Shown here: piece after piece, positions 1 to 5,528 of the stretch
Layout: every line of letters starts with the position of its first letter
Numbering within the stretch: position 1 is the stretch's first letter
Origin: Rhodospirillales bacterium
GTDB taxonomy: Bacteria > Pseudomonadota > Alphaproteobacteria > Rhodospirillales > JAOUPW01
DNA: 7,726 nt
Assembly (NCBI GenBank): GCA_029879665.1
Contig: JAOUPW010000072.1
Span: forward strand, 1 to 7,726
Direction: 5' to 3'
Translations under genes and position numbers: made by a program
The notes under the pieces: generated by a model
The model's database searches: none
What the model saw: only the letters and a program-made list of their open reading frames with translations
Told to the model about the DNA's origin: nothing

Positions 1-436
1 GGTCCTGGTCATGCATGGACTTGCCGGCATCCTGTTCCATGTGCAGCCGTTCGATACCGACCTCGCGGGAGGAACCGTCGGGTAGATCCAATACAATAGT
101 GCCTTCACCGACGATCGGGTGCTGAAACTGGGAAATCTGGTATCCCTGGGGCAGATCGGCGTAGAAATAATTTTTGCGCTCGAAAACGCTCTCCAGATTG
201 ATTTGGGCTTTTAGTCCAAGACCGGTGCGCACTGCTTGCTCGATACAATGTTCGTTGATGACGGGCAGCATGCCGGGCATGGCAGCGTCGACCAGCGAGA
301 CGTGGGTGTTGGGTGCGCCGCCGAATGTTGCAGAGGCGCCGGAAAAAAGCTTGGCTTGGGAAACGATCTGGGCGTGCACCTCGAGACCGATAACCACTTC
401 CCACTCACCGGTTTCACCTTGCAGGATGTAGCTCAT
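1..436 (-). CDS. gatB: Asp/Glu-tRNA amidotransferase subunit B (GatB), N-terminal part, cut by left window edge
   Basis: GatB binds the misacylated tRNA and, in the GatCAB complex, phosphorylates the tRNA-bound Glu or Asp so that ammonia from GatA can amidate it. Only the first 145 residues lie in the window; the family is usually about 480 residues, so the rest runs off the left edge. Visible family signatures are GLEVHAQ (residues 17-23, with Glu19 and His21 in the metal/kinase site region), the segment [16 protein letters not shown] (88-103) and HMEQDAGKS (132-140, with Glu134). The ATG start follows a strong Shine-Dalgarno (GGGAGG, five bases upstream) and overlaps the gatA stop as ATGA, so it is probably translated by coupling with gat[10 protein letters not shown] has Ala where Pro is commoner, which is a minor variation. 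The identity is secure; the only limit is truncation by the window. Confidence 0.97.
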   Translation of the reverse strand, partial: MSYILQGETGEWEVVIGLEVHAQIVSQAKLFSGASATFGGAPNTHVSLVDAAMPGMLPVINEHCIEQAVRTGLGLKAQINLESVFERKNYFYADLPQGYQISQFQHPIVGEGTIVLDLPDGSSREVGIERLHMEQDAGKSMHDQD

Positions 437-1899
437 TTTGGCCTCCCGTCGAAGCCGGCGGCGGATTCGAGCACGTCGGCGGCGCGGAACAGGGTATCCT
501 CGGCGAAGGGCTTGGCAATCAGCTGCAGGCCCAAAGGTAGACCGTCGCCGGAAAGGCCCGCCGGAACCGAAATGCCGGGCAGCCCCGCCAGGCTCGCCGG
601 CACGGTGAAGACGTCGTTTAAGTACATGGCCACCGGGTCGTCCATTTTTTCGCCGATGGCAAAGGCGGTGGACGGCGCAGTCGGGGTCAGGATCACGTCC
701 ACGGCTTCGAAGGCGGCGCGGAAATCCTCTGCGATACGAGTTCGGACTTTCTGCGCCTTCAGATAATAAGCGTCGTAATAACCGGCGGACAGCACGTAGG
801 TACCGATCAATATCCGACGTTGTACTTCGTCGCCGAAGCCTTCGCCCCGGGTATTTTCGTACATCTCGTCGAGTGTATTTCCCGGTATCCGCAAGCCGTA
901 GCGCACGCCGTCATAGCGCGCCAGGTTCGACGACGCTTCCGCCGGCGCGACAATATAATAAGTGGGCAACGCGTACTTGGTGGTGGGCAGGCTGACCTCG
1001 ACCGTTTCGGCGCCGGCTTCCTTCATCCATTCTACGCCTTGCTTCCACAAGGCCTCGATCTCGTCCGGCATGTTTTCAACCCGGTATTCCTTGGGGATTC
1101 CGATCTTGAGGCCCCGGATGTCGCCGCTGAGCGCCGCTTCAAAATCGGGCAAGGCCACGGGCGCGGATGTGCTGTCCTTCGGATCGTGCCCGGCCATGGC
1201 GCCAAGCAGGATGGCGGCGTCGCGCACGGTGCGAGTCATGGGGCCAGCCTGATCAAGCGAAGAGGCAAAGGCGACGGTGCCCCAGCGCGAACAGCGACCA
1301 TAGGTGGGTTTCATGCCGACGATGCCGCAAAAGGATGCCGGCTGGCGAATGGAGCCGCCGGTGTCGGTGCCGATGGCCGCCGTGCACAGCCGCGCCGCCA
1401 CTGCCGCCGCCGAACCGCCCGACGATCCCCCCGGCACCAGATCCTTAGCCTGCGCTCCCTTCCATGGATTGATGACGTTGCCGTAATAACTGGTGACGTT
1501 GGCCGATCCCATGGCGAACTCGTCCAGGTTGGTCTTGCCCAGCATCACCGCGCCTGCGTCTTTCAGGTTCTGCGTGACGGTGGATTCGTAAGGGGGCGTG
1601 AAGCCGTCCAGGATGTGAGATCCCGCTGTGGTCAGCACTCCTTCCGTGCAGAACAGGTCCTTGATGGCGATGGGGATACCGTCCATGGGTCCGGCAGCTT
1701 CACCCTTGGCGCGGCGGCCGTCAGAATCCTTTGCGCGTTGACGGGCGATCTCCGGCGTTTCGGTAATGAAGGCATTGAGCTCTCGCGCGCCTTCCATGGC
1801 GGCAAGATGGGCATCCGTCAACTCAAGGGCGGTGACTTCGCCACCGGCCAGAGCATCGCGGGCTTGGGCCAAGGTGAGGTCGGTTAGCGCGGCACTCAT
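433..1899 (-). CDS. gatA: Asp/Glu-tRNA amidotransferase subunit A (GatA)
   Basis: GatA is the glutaminase of the cytoplasmic GatCAB complex: it hydrolyses glutamine and passes ammonia to GatB to make Gln-tRNA(Gln) and/or Asn-tRNA(Asn). The protein is 488 residues, the normal family length. It carries the amidase signature: catalytic Lys80 in PIAIKDLF, cis-Ser159 in [12 protein letters not shown], and nucleophile Ser183 in [16 protein letters not shown]. The 24-residue spacing between the two serines matches the family. The open frame extends upstream to 2001, but that would run 34 codons into gatC with an unrelated arginine-rich sequence. The ATG at 1899 fits the N-terminus ([17 protein letters not shown]), has AAGGTG upstream, and overlaps the gatC stop as ATGA. 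The stop in turn overlaps the gatB start. All three active-site residues are present, so the enzyme should be active. Confidence 0.98.
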   Translation of the reverse strand: MSAALTDLTLAQARDALAGGEVTALELTDAHLAAMEGARELNAFITETPEIARQRAKDSDGRRAKGEAAGPMDGIPIAIKDLFCTEGVLTTAGSHILDGFTPPYESTVTQNLKDAGAVMLGKTNLDEFAMGSANVTSYYGNVINPWKGAQAKDLVPGGSSGGSAAAVAARLCTAAIGTDTGGSIRQPASFCGIVGMKPTYGRCSRWGTVAFASSLDQAGPMTRTVRDAAILLGAMAGHDPKDSTSAPVALPDFEAALSGDIRGLKIGIPKEYRVENMPDEIEALWKQGVEWMKEAGAETVEVSLPTTKYALPTYYIVAPAEASSNLARYDGVRYGLRIPGNTLDEMYENTRGEGFGDEVQRRILIGTYVLSAGYYDAYYLKAQKVRTRIAEDFRAAFEAVDVILTPTAPSTAFAIGEKMDDPVAMYLNDVFTVPASLAGLPGISVPAGLSGDGLPLGLQLIAKPFAEDTLFRAADVLESAAGFDGRPK

Positions 1900-2183
1900 T
1901 CCACCACCTTGGGAACAGTGTAAAACCCGTCCTCGCGCTCGGGCGCGTTGGCCAGCACCCGTTCCGGGTATCCACCGTCGTTGACCACGTCTTTGCGCCA
2001 AGGCAGCGTCGCCTCGGCGACGCTGGTCATGGGCAGAACGCCTTCGGTATCCACTTCCGCAAGCTGCTCGATCCAGTCGAGGATGGCCGATAACTCGCCG
2101 GCCAGATGATCGAGGCGTTCGTCCTCGACCTTGATGCGGGCGAGAAATGCGATGTTATTGACGGTCTTGGTGTCCAGGGACAT
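1896..2183 (-). CDS. gatC: Asp/Glu-tRNA amidotransferase subunit C (GatC)
   Basis: GatC is the small subunit that wraps around the GatA/GatB interface and stabilises the amidotransferase. The protein is 95 residues, the usual size. It has the typical layout: an N-terminal helix (residues 4-18, [12 protein letters not shown]), a second helix (about 24-42, [16 protein letters not shown]), the [12 protein letters not shown] segment (44-55), [11 protein letters not shown] (60-70) and a C-terminal [17 protein letters not shown] segment (79-95). The ATG at 2183 has only a weak Shine-Dalgarno-like GGA about ten bases upstream. The gene leads the gatCAB operon: its TGA overlaps the gatA start as ATGA. 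Whether it has its own promoter in the 141 bases upstream or is read from the SH3-protein gene cannot be settled from sequence. Confidence 0.97.
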   Translation of the reverse strand: MSLDTKTVNNIAFLARIKVEDERLDHLAGELSAILDWIEQLAEVDTEGVLPMTSVAEATLPWRKDVVNDGGYPERVLANAPEREDGFYTVPKVVE

Positions 2184-2324
2184 GTACTAGGTTCCAGGGT
2201 AGCCGGGCGCCGGAAAGGTTGAGGAATAATGGGGCGGATAACGGCGCGGAACGTAGCATCCGGGCCTATTCGGCGCAAGCCGTGCCGACTCTCGCCCTCT
2301 GGGTCGAGGCCGGAAAAAGACCGC
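2184..2324. other. Intergenic region between SH3-protein gene stop and gatC start
   Basis: These 141 bases are the leader of gatC on the minus strand. I see no small ORF with a convincing ribosome site. A weak minus-strand promoter candidate is described separately. Near the SH3-gene stop, the minus strand has an imperfect inverted repeat (GGAAAAG at 2340-2334 and CTTTTTCC at 2319-2312) that spans the stop codon. It is A/T-based with one bulge and a long loop, so it is a poor rho-independent terminator. A small GC hairpin, CCGG-CGC-CCGG, lies about 20-30 bases upstream of the gatC start. No clear terminator means read-through from the SH3 gene into gatCAB is possible. Confidence 0.4.
2250..2278 (-). 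promoter_or_regulatory. Weak sigma70-type promoter candidate for gatCAB
   Basis: On the minus strand, TTGCGC (2278-2273) and TACGTT (2255-2250) are separated by 17 bases, the right spacing for a housekeeping promoter upstream of gatC. Each box matches the consensus at only about three of six positions, so this is a candidate found by spacing and position alone. The predicted transcript would start about 60 bases before the gatC ATG. Confidence 0.18.
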
Positions 2325-3137
2325 TCAGGGCTGCTTTTCCAACAGAACCTTCCAGACGTCGGGCTTCCATGAGTCGATGGCTATTTCCACCGCCGCAGCC
2401 AGGGCCTGAGGCACGTCGTCGGCATCTTTTGTCGTGAGATCGGGTGTTTTAGCGAATTTCTTGATCGAAACGCTGTCAAAAACAACGCTGTTCTTGCCCG
2501 GATGATACATCAGGACGGTGGAGAAAATATCGTCGGGGCCATCCTCGATTTCCAACACATCAATGCCGATCTGATAGATTGGGTTTTTACGGGACAGTTG
2601 ATAGGGGGCTTCGGTGATAAACATTGGTGCGATAAAGGAAATTTCCCTGTTTCCTTCACGGCACTGATAGGTGATTTCATATTCGGCGGTGTCGAATAAT
2701 TCGCCATCCACCGGGTTTTTGCCTTCAAACCGGATGGAATATTCACAAGTGACCTTACCGGCTTCGGCCCGGCCCTGGATATCTTCATTCAGTGTTCCGT
2801 CAATCAGCGGCATCAAAACCTGGGCATAGACGAAACCCAAGGGCTTTCCGTCCTTTTCCGCTGCGATCCAGCCGCCCCGTTCGACCGATCCCACGGCGAT
2901 GATGCGCTCCCCCTTCTTCAGGCGGGCGGTTTTCTTGGATTTGGTTTTGGGTTGGGCGCGGACGTTGACCTCCTCCATCACCAGATAGGCGCCGCTGGCG
3001 GGGTCGACGGGAATGTCCATGAAGGATGCCTGCGCTCTGGCGCCGTCCAGGGGGGTCGCAAACAAAAATATGGACAGCAGGCAGAAAATACTTGCCCGGC
3101 CGCGTTGGTAACCTTGTAGTTGGCGAGACTCCCCCAT
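2325..3137 (-). CDS. Exported SH3-like domain protein of unknown function
   Basis: I do not recognise this as a named gene. The 270-residue protein begins with a signal peptide: positively charged residues, then a hydrophobic stretch (SIFCLLSIFLFATPL, 16-30), and a likely signal-peptidase I site at ARA-QA (residue 36), so it should be periplasmic. Residues about 51-108 resemble a bacterial SH3 (SH3b) domain: VNVRAQPKTKSKK, then a LKKGERIIAVGSV strand region, GGWIAAEKDGK and GFVYAQVL. Such domains often bind peptidoglycan or peptides. Residues 109-270 are an unrecognised, probably beta-rich domain with Cys131 and Cys159, which could form a disulfide. The ATG at 3137 has AGAGGGAG just upstream; an in-frame TTG at 3170 has no ribosome site and would add 11 unlikely residues. 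It is divergent from ruvX and lies just upstream of gatC on the same strand. The domain call is fairly sure; the function is not known. Confidence 0.85.
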   Translation of the reverse strand: MGESRQLQGYQRGRASIFCLLSIFLFATPLDGARAQASFMDIPVDPASGAYLVMEEVNVRAQPKTKSKKTARLKKGERIIAVGSVERGGWIAAEKDGKPLGFVYAQVLMPLIDGTLNEDIQGRAEAGKVTCEYSIRFEGKNPVDGELFDTAEYEITYQCREGNREISFIAPMFITEAPYQLSRKNPIYQIGIDVLEIEDGPDDIFSTVLMYHPGKNSVVFDSVSIKKFAKTPDLTTKDADDVPQALAAAVEIAIDSWKPDVWKVLLEKQP

Positions 3138-3191
3138 GCTCCCTCTCTTCGCGCCCGCGCTCCGGTCCAAGGAGGGCGGCGGGTTGGTTTT

Positions 3192-3220
3192 ATTCTAAAC
3201 ATCCCCCGGGACCCGGGCCA
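3192..3220 (-). promoter_or_regulatory. Candidate promoter for the SH3-protein gene
   Basis: On the minus strand a good -10 box, TAGAAT (3197-3192, five of six to consensus), has a weak -35, TGGCCC (3220-3215), 17 bases upstream. The predicted start would leave a leader of roughly 48 bases before the ATG at 3137. The palindrome at 3205-3217 lies between and over these boxes, so a protein bound there would block the promoter. This is inferred from sequence pattern alone. Confidence 0.3.
3205..3217. repeat. CCCGGG-A-CCCGGG palindrome in the divergent intergenic region
   Basis: Two copies of CCCGGG are separated by a single A, giving a 13-base sequence with perfect dyad symmetry around the central base. 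It is also a direct repeat. It lies between the divergent SH3-protein gene and ruvX and overlaps the candidate leftward promoter, where an operator could sit. In a GC-rich genome such a sequence can also arise by chance. Confidence 0.5.
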
Positions 3221-3295
3221 CAGGCATTTTCGCCCAAAATTGTCTATGTTTTTCAAGGCTCGACTTGGCCCCTTGCCGGGCGGTACTGTTCGCCT

Positions 3296-3790
3296 ATGGG
3301 GATTGTGACGGTTCAGGAAATAAAGGCGGGTCTCGCGCCTGGGCGGCGGCTGCTGGGGCTTGACCCCGGCGCCAAGACCATCGGCGTCGCCATCTGCGAT
3401 CCCGGCCTTGCCATCGCTTCGCCTTATGAAACCATCCAACGGACCAAGCTCGCCCGGGATGTGGCGCGGCTTAAAGAAATCATTGCCGAGGAAAACATCG
3501 GCGGGTTGATCATCGGCCTGCCGGTGAGCATGGACGGCAGTGAAGGCCCCCGTTGCCAGTCGGTGCGCCAGTTCGCCGTCAACCTGGAAAAAGACATCGA
3601 TCTTCCCATGGCCTTCTGGGACGAACGGCTTTCCACGGCGGCTGTGGAACGGGTACTGATCCGGGACGCCGACATGACCCGCAAGCGCCGGGCCCAAGTG
3701 ATCGACAAGATGGCGGCGGCCTACATTTTACAAGGGGTGCTGGATGCCATGGGGTATATGTCCGAAAGGAATGCGGAAAACGCGCCATGA
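3296..3790 (+). CDS. ruvX: RuvX/YqgF family pre-16S rRNA nuclease (putative Holliday junction resolvase)
   Basis: RuvX (YqgF) is a small RuvC/RNase H-fold nuclease, known in E. coli for processing the 5' end of 16S rRNA and long annotated as a putative Holliday junction resolvase. The 164-residue protein is close to family length. Key motifs are LGLDPGAKTIGVAI (20-33, acidic Asp23), IIGLPVSMDGSEGPR (72-86), FWDERLST (107-114, Glu110) and VIDKMAAAYILQG (135-147, Asp137), so the expected acidic active-site residues are all there. The open frame extends upstream to 3026, but family homology begins only after the ATG at 3296, and the extra part would run through the divergent promoter region and the SH3-protein gene. 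No strong Shine-Dalgarno precedes the ATG. The TGA overlaps the next gene's ATG (ATGA), indicating an operon. ruvX next to gatCAB in divergent orientation is, from memory, a familiar alphaproteobacterial arrangement. Confidence 0.95.
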   Translation: MGIVTVQEIKAGLAPGRRLLGLDPGAKTIGVAICDPGLAIASPYETIQRTKLARDVARLKEIIAEENIGGLIIGLPVSMDGSEGPRCQSVRQFAVNLEKDIDLPMAFWDERLSTAAVERVLIRDADMTRKRRAQVIDKMAAAYILQGVLDAMGYMSERNAENAP

Positions 3791-4707
3791 TCACCATCCT
3801 TTCCGCCCTGGCGCCGGTGTTTCTGCTTATCTTTCTCGGTTACGTTTTGAAAATCCGGGGCTGGGTGCCCGATGCCTTCTGGCAGCCGGCGGAAAAGCTC
3901 ACCTTCTATCTGTTTTTTCCGGCGTTGTTGTTGAAAAGCACCGCGACGGCGGAACTGGGCAGCGCTCAGGTGCTGCCCCTGATGGCGACCCTGACGGCGG
4001 GAATTTTGGGGGTGGCGGCGCTGGTGGTGGTATTGCGGTCGCGCTTTGCCATCGATGGGCCGACGTTTTCGTCGGTTTTTCAGGGCAGTTTCCGCCCCAA
4101 TACCTATGTCGCCGTCGCCGCCGCGCTGGCGCTGTTCGGGGATGCGGGCCTGAGCCTGATCGCCGTCGGCCTGGCGGCGTCCGTGCCGCTGGTCAATTTC
4201 CTGGGCGTCCTTGGTTTGCTCCATTACGCCCGGCCGCCGGGGGACGGTCCCCGCTGGAAACGGATTACGCTGCCGGTGATTTCCAACCCCCTGATCCTGG
4301 CCTGCGCCATCGGCGCCGGCCTCAACGTGGGCGGCGTCGGCCTGCCAACCGTGATCGAACCGCTGCTGGAAATTCTCGGCCGGGCCTCCCTACCCGTGGG
4401 CCTGATGGCGGTGGGCGCCGGGTTGAATTTCGCCGCCGTCAGGCCCTTCGCCCGTATCGTCGCCGTCACCGCCGGCTGCAAGCTGCTGGTGCTGCCCGTG
4501 TTCACCTTCGCCGCCGGCCGGCTGCTGGGCCTGGACGCCGTGAGCTTGAGCGTCTGCGTCATGTACGCCACCGTGCCCGGCTCTGCGGTGTCCTACATCA
4601 TGGCGCGGCAGATGGGCGGCCACGGGCCGCTGATGGCGGCGATCATCACCACTACCACGCTGCTTTCCATGGTCGCCATGCCCTTGGCGCTGATGGTGGT
4701 GGGGTAA
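3787..4707 (+). CDS. AEC (auxin efflux carrier) family transporter
   Basis: This is a 306-residue inner-membrane protein of the AEC family (Mem_trans), whose bacterial members include malate/malonate and other organic-acid carriers; the substrate cannot be told from sequence. About ten hydrophobic segments can be seen, near residues 4-22, 38-56, 63-83, 103-118, 122-145, 165-181, 195-213, 222-246, 251-272 and 280-304. Family features include FFPALLL (43-49), SVFQGSFRPNTYVAVAAAL (96-114), ISNPLILACAIGAGLN (165-180), ASLPVGLMAVGAGL (200-213) and ATVPGSAVSYIMARQMGG (261-278). The broken helices with Asn-Pro and Pro-Gly pairs are typical of the fold. The ATG at 3787 overlaps the ruvX stop as ATGA, with only a weak GGAAA upstream, so it is probably translated by coupling with ruvX. 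The open frame extends upstream to 3553, but that part lies within ruvX in another frame. Confidence 0.93.
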   Translation: MITILSALAPVFLLIFLGYVLKIRGWVPDAFWQPAEKLTFYLFFPALLLKSTATAELGSAQVLPLMATLTAGILGVAALVVVLRSRFAIDGPTFSSVFQGSFRPNTYVAVAAALALFGDAGLSLIAVGLAASVPLVNFLGVLGLLHYARPPGDGPRWKRITLPVISNPLILACAIGAGLNVGGVGLPTVIEPLLEILGRASLPVGLMAVGAGLNFAAVRPFARIVAVTAGCKLLVLPVFTFAAGRLLGLDAVSLSVCVMYATVPGSAVSYIMARQMGGHGPLMAAIITTTTLLSMVAMPLALMVVG

Positions 4708-4748
4708 TATCAAAAAAGTCGCCCAAGCCATATGACGAAGGAAATCCC

Positions 4749-5486
4749 ATGCTGAAAATAATTAAAGGAATTCTCATCTCCTTTGCGTTGCTCATGGGAA
4801 CGGCGGCGTTGGCCCTGGCGGATTTCGCGGACGTACAAGCGGCGGCCAAGCGCGGCGACTACCCGGCGGCCATCGCCGAACTGGCAAAATTATCGGAACA
4901 GGGTGACCGCCGCTCCCAGTTTATGCTGGCGCTGGTATACCGCGTCGGCAAGTGGACGGAGCAGGATTACGCCAAGGCGGCCAAATATCTGCGCTTGGCG
5001 GCGGGCAAGGGCCAGATGAATGCTCAGTACGTTCTCGCCGATCAATACCGCTTCGGCCAGGGCGTGGAACAAAACGCCGTCATGGCGCATGCCTGGGCGG
5101 CGGTCGCTGCCTCGCAGGGCAGCAAGGCGGGCGGCGCCATCCGCGCCAGCGTTGAAAAGAACATGACTCCGGCGCAAATCGCCGAAGCCCGGAAAAAAGC
5201 GCTGGAACTGCGTGCGGGATACCGTTGGCCGACCATCGTTGCCGACCAGGGATTGTCCGATTACATCGTTTCCTGCGGCCAGCTCAAGTTCGAGATCGAA
5301 GAGGCGGAAAGCTTCGCGACCGCCGTCAAAACGGAAGACGACCTGAAAAACATCAACCGGATGAAGGCCGCCTCTTCCTGGTCCAGCATCGCCCTTCTGT
5401 ATCCCGACCTCCGCAAGGCCCTCGGTAAAATCGACCGCCGCCGCCGCGTCCTGGGTGAATTGTGGGAATACAAAAAATGCAGTTAA
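4749..5486 (+). CDS. Exported Sel1-repeat (TPR-like) protein
   Basis: The 245-residue protein starts with a signal peptide (MLKIIKG, then a hydrophobic core at 8-22, cleavage likely after ALALA at residue 24), so it should be periplasmic. Residues about 25-51 form a degenerate helical repeat (GDYPAAIAELAKL). Two Sel1 repeats follow: about 52-88 (QFMLALVYRVG, DYAKAAKYLRLAAGKG) and 88-124 (AQYVLADQYRFGQGV, MAHAWAAVAASQG). Sel1 repeats are protein-protein interaction scaffolds. Residues 125-160 continue with MTPAQIAEARKKALEL, common after Sel1 repeats. The remainder (161-245) is unrecognised and helical, with Cys176 and a penultimate Cys244 that might pair. The ATG has AAGGA seven bases upstream. 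The gene follows the transporter after 41 bases with no terminator seen, so it may be the last gene of the ruvX operon. It converges on the flavoprotein gene. The specific role is unknown. Confidence 0.9.
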   Translation: MLKIIKGILISFALLMGTAALALADFADVQAAAKRGDYPAAIAELAKLSEQGDRRSQFMLALVYRVGKWTEQDYAKAAKYLRLAAGKGQMNAQYVLADQYRFGQGVEQNAVMAHAWAAVAASQGSKAGGAIRASVEKNMTPAQIAEARKKALELRAGYRWPTIVADQGLSDYIVSCGQLKFEIEEAESFATAVKTEDDLKNINRMKAASSWSSIALLYPDLRKALGKIDRRRRVLGELWEYKKCS

Positions 5487-5528
5487 TGTTGCCGGCGCTG
5501 ATGGCGGTGGAGTGAGATAAACGCTTAT

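Larger units (their letters stand above)
3138..3295. other. Divergent intergenic region between SH3-protein gene and ruvX
   Basis: This 158-base region must hold the promoters for the leftward SH3-protein gene and the rightward ruvX operon. It contains a relatively AT-rich stretch (about 3185-3202 and 3227-3258) around a GC palindrome at 3205-3217. I see no small gene or RNA with support in it. Confidence 0.6.

Noticed and set aside
820..1887. Plus-strand open frame of 355 codons opposite gatA
   Set aside because: Antisense to a secure gatA; the product has no domain and the composition of a shadow frame.
1900..2001. N-terminal extension of gatA by 34 codons
   Set aside because: It would overlap the gatC coding region, is Arg/Gly-rich and unlike GatA N-termini. 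The internal ATG at 1899 has a ribosome site and the ATGA overlap.
2312..2340. Inverted repeat GGAAAAG / CTTTTTCC around the SH3-gene stop as a terminator
   Set aside because: A/T-rich stem with a bulge and a long loop spanning the stop codon; it lacks the GC-rich stem followed by a T-tract.
3138..3170. Upstream TTG start for the SH3-domain protein
   Set aside because: No Shine-Dalgarno before it, and it would put 11 polar residues ahead of an already complete signal peptide.
3026..3295. N-terminal extension of ruvX
   Set aside because: It would run through the divergent intergenic region and antisense to the SH3-protein gene, with no family similarity.
5487..5528. Possible bidirectional terminator between the convergent Sel1 and flavoprotein genes
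   Set aside because: Only a 4-bp AT stem (ATAA-ACGC-TTAT) is visible and the T-run on the minus strand (5477-5472) has no stable stem before it. Not enough to call a terminator.
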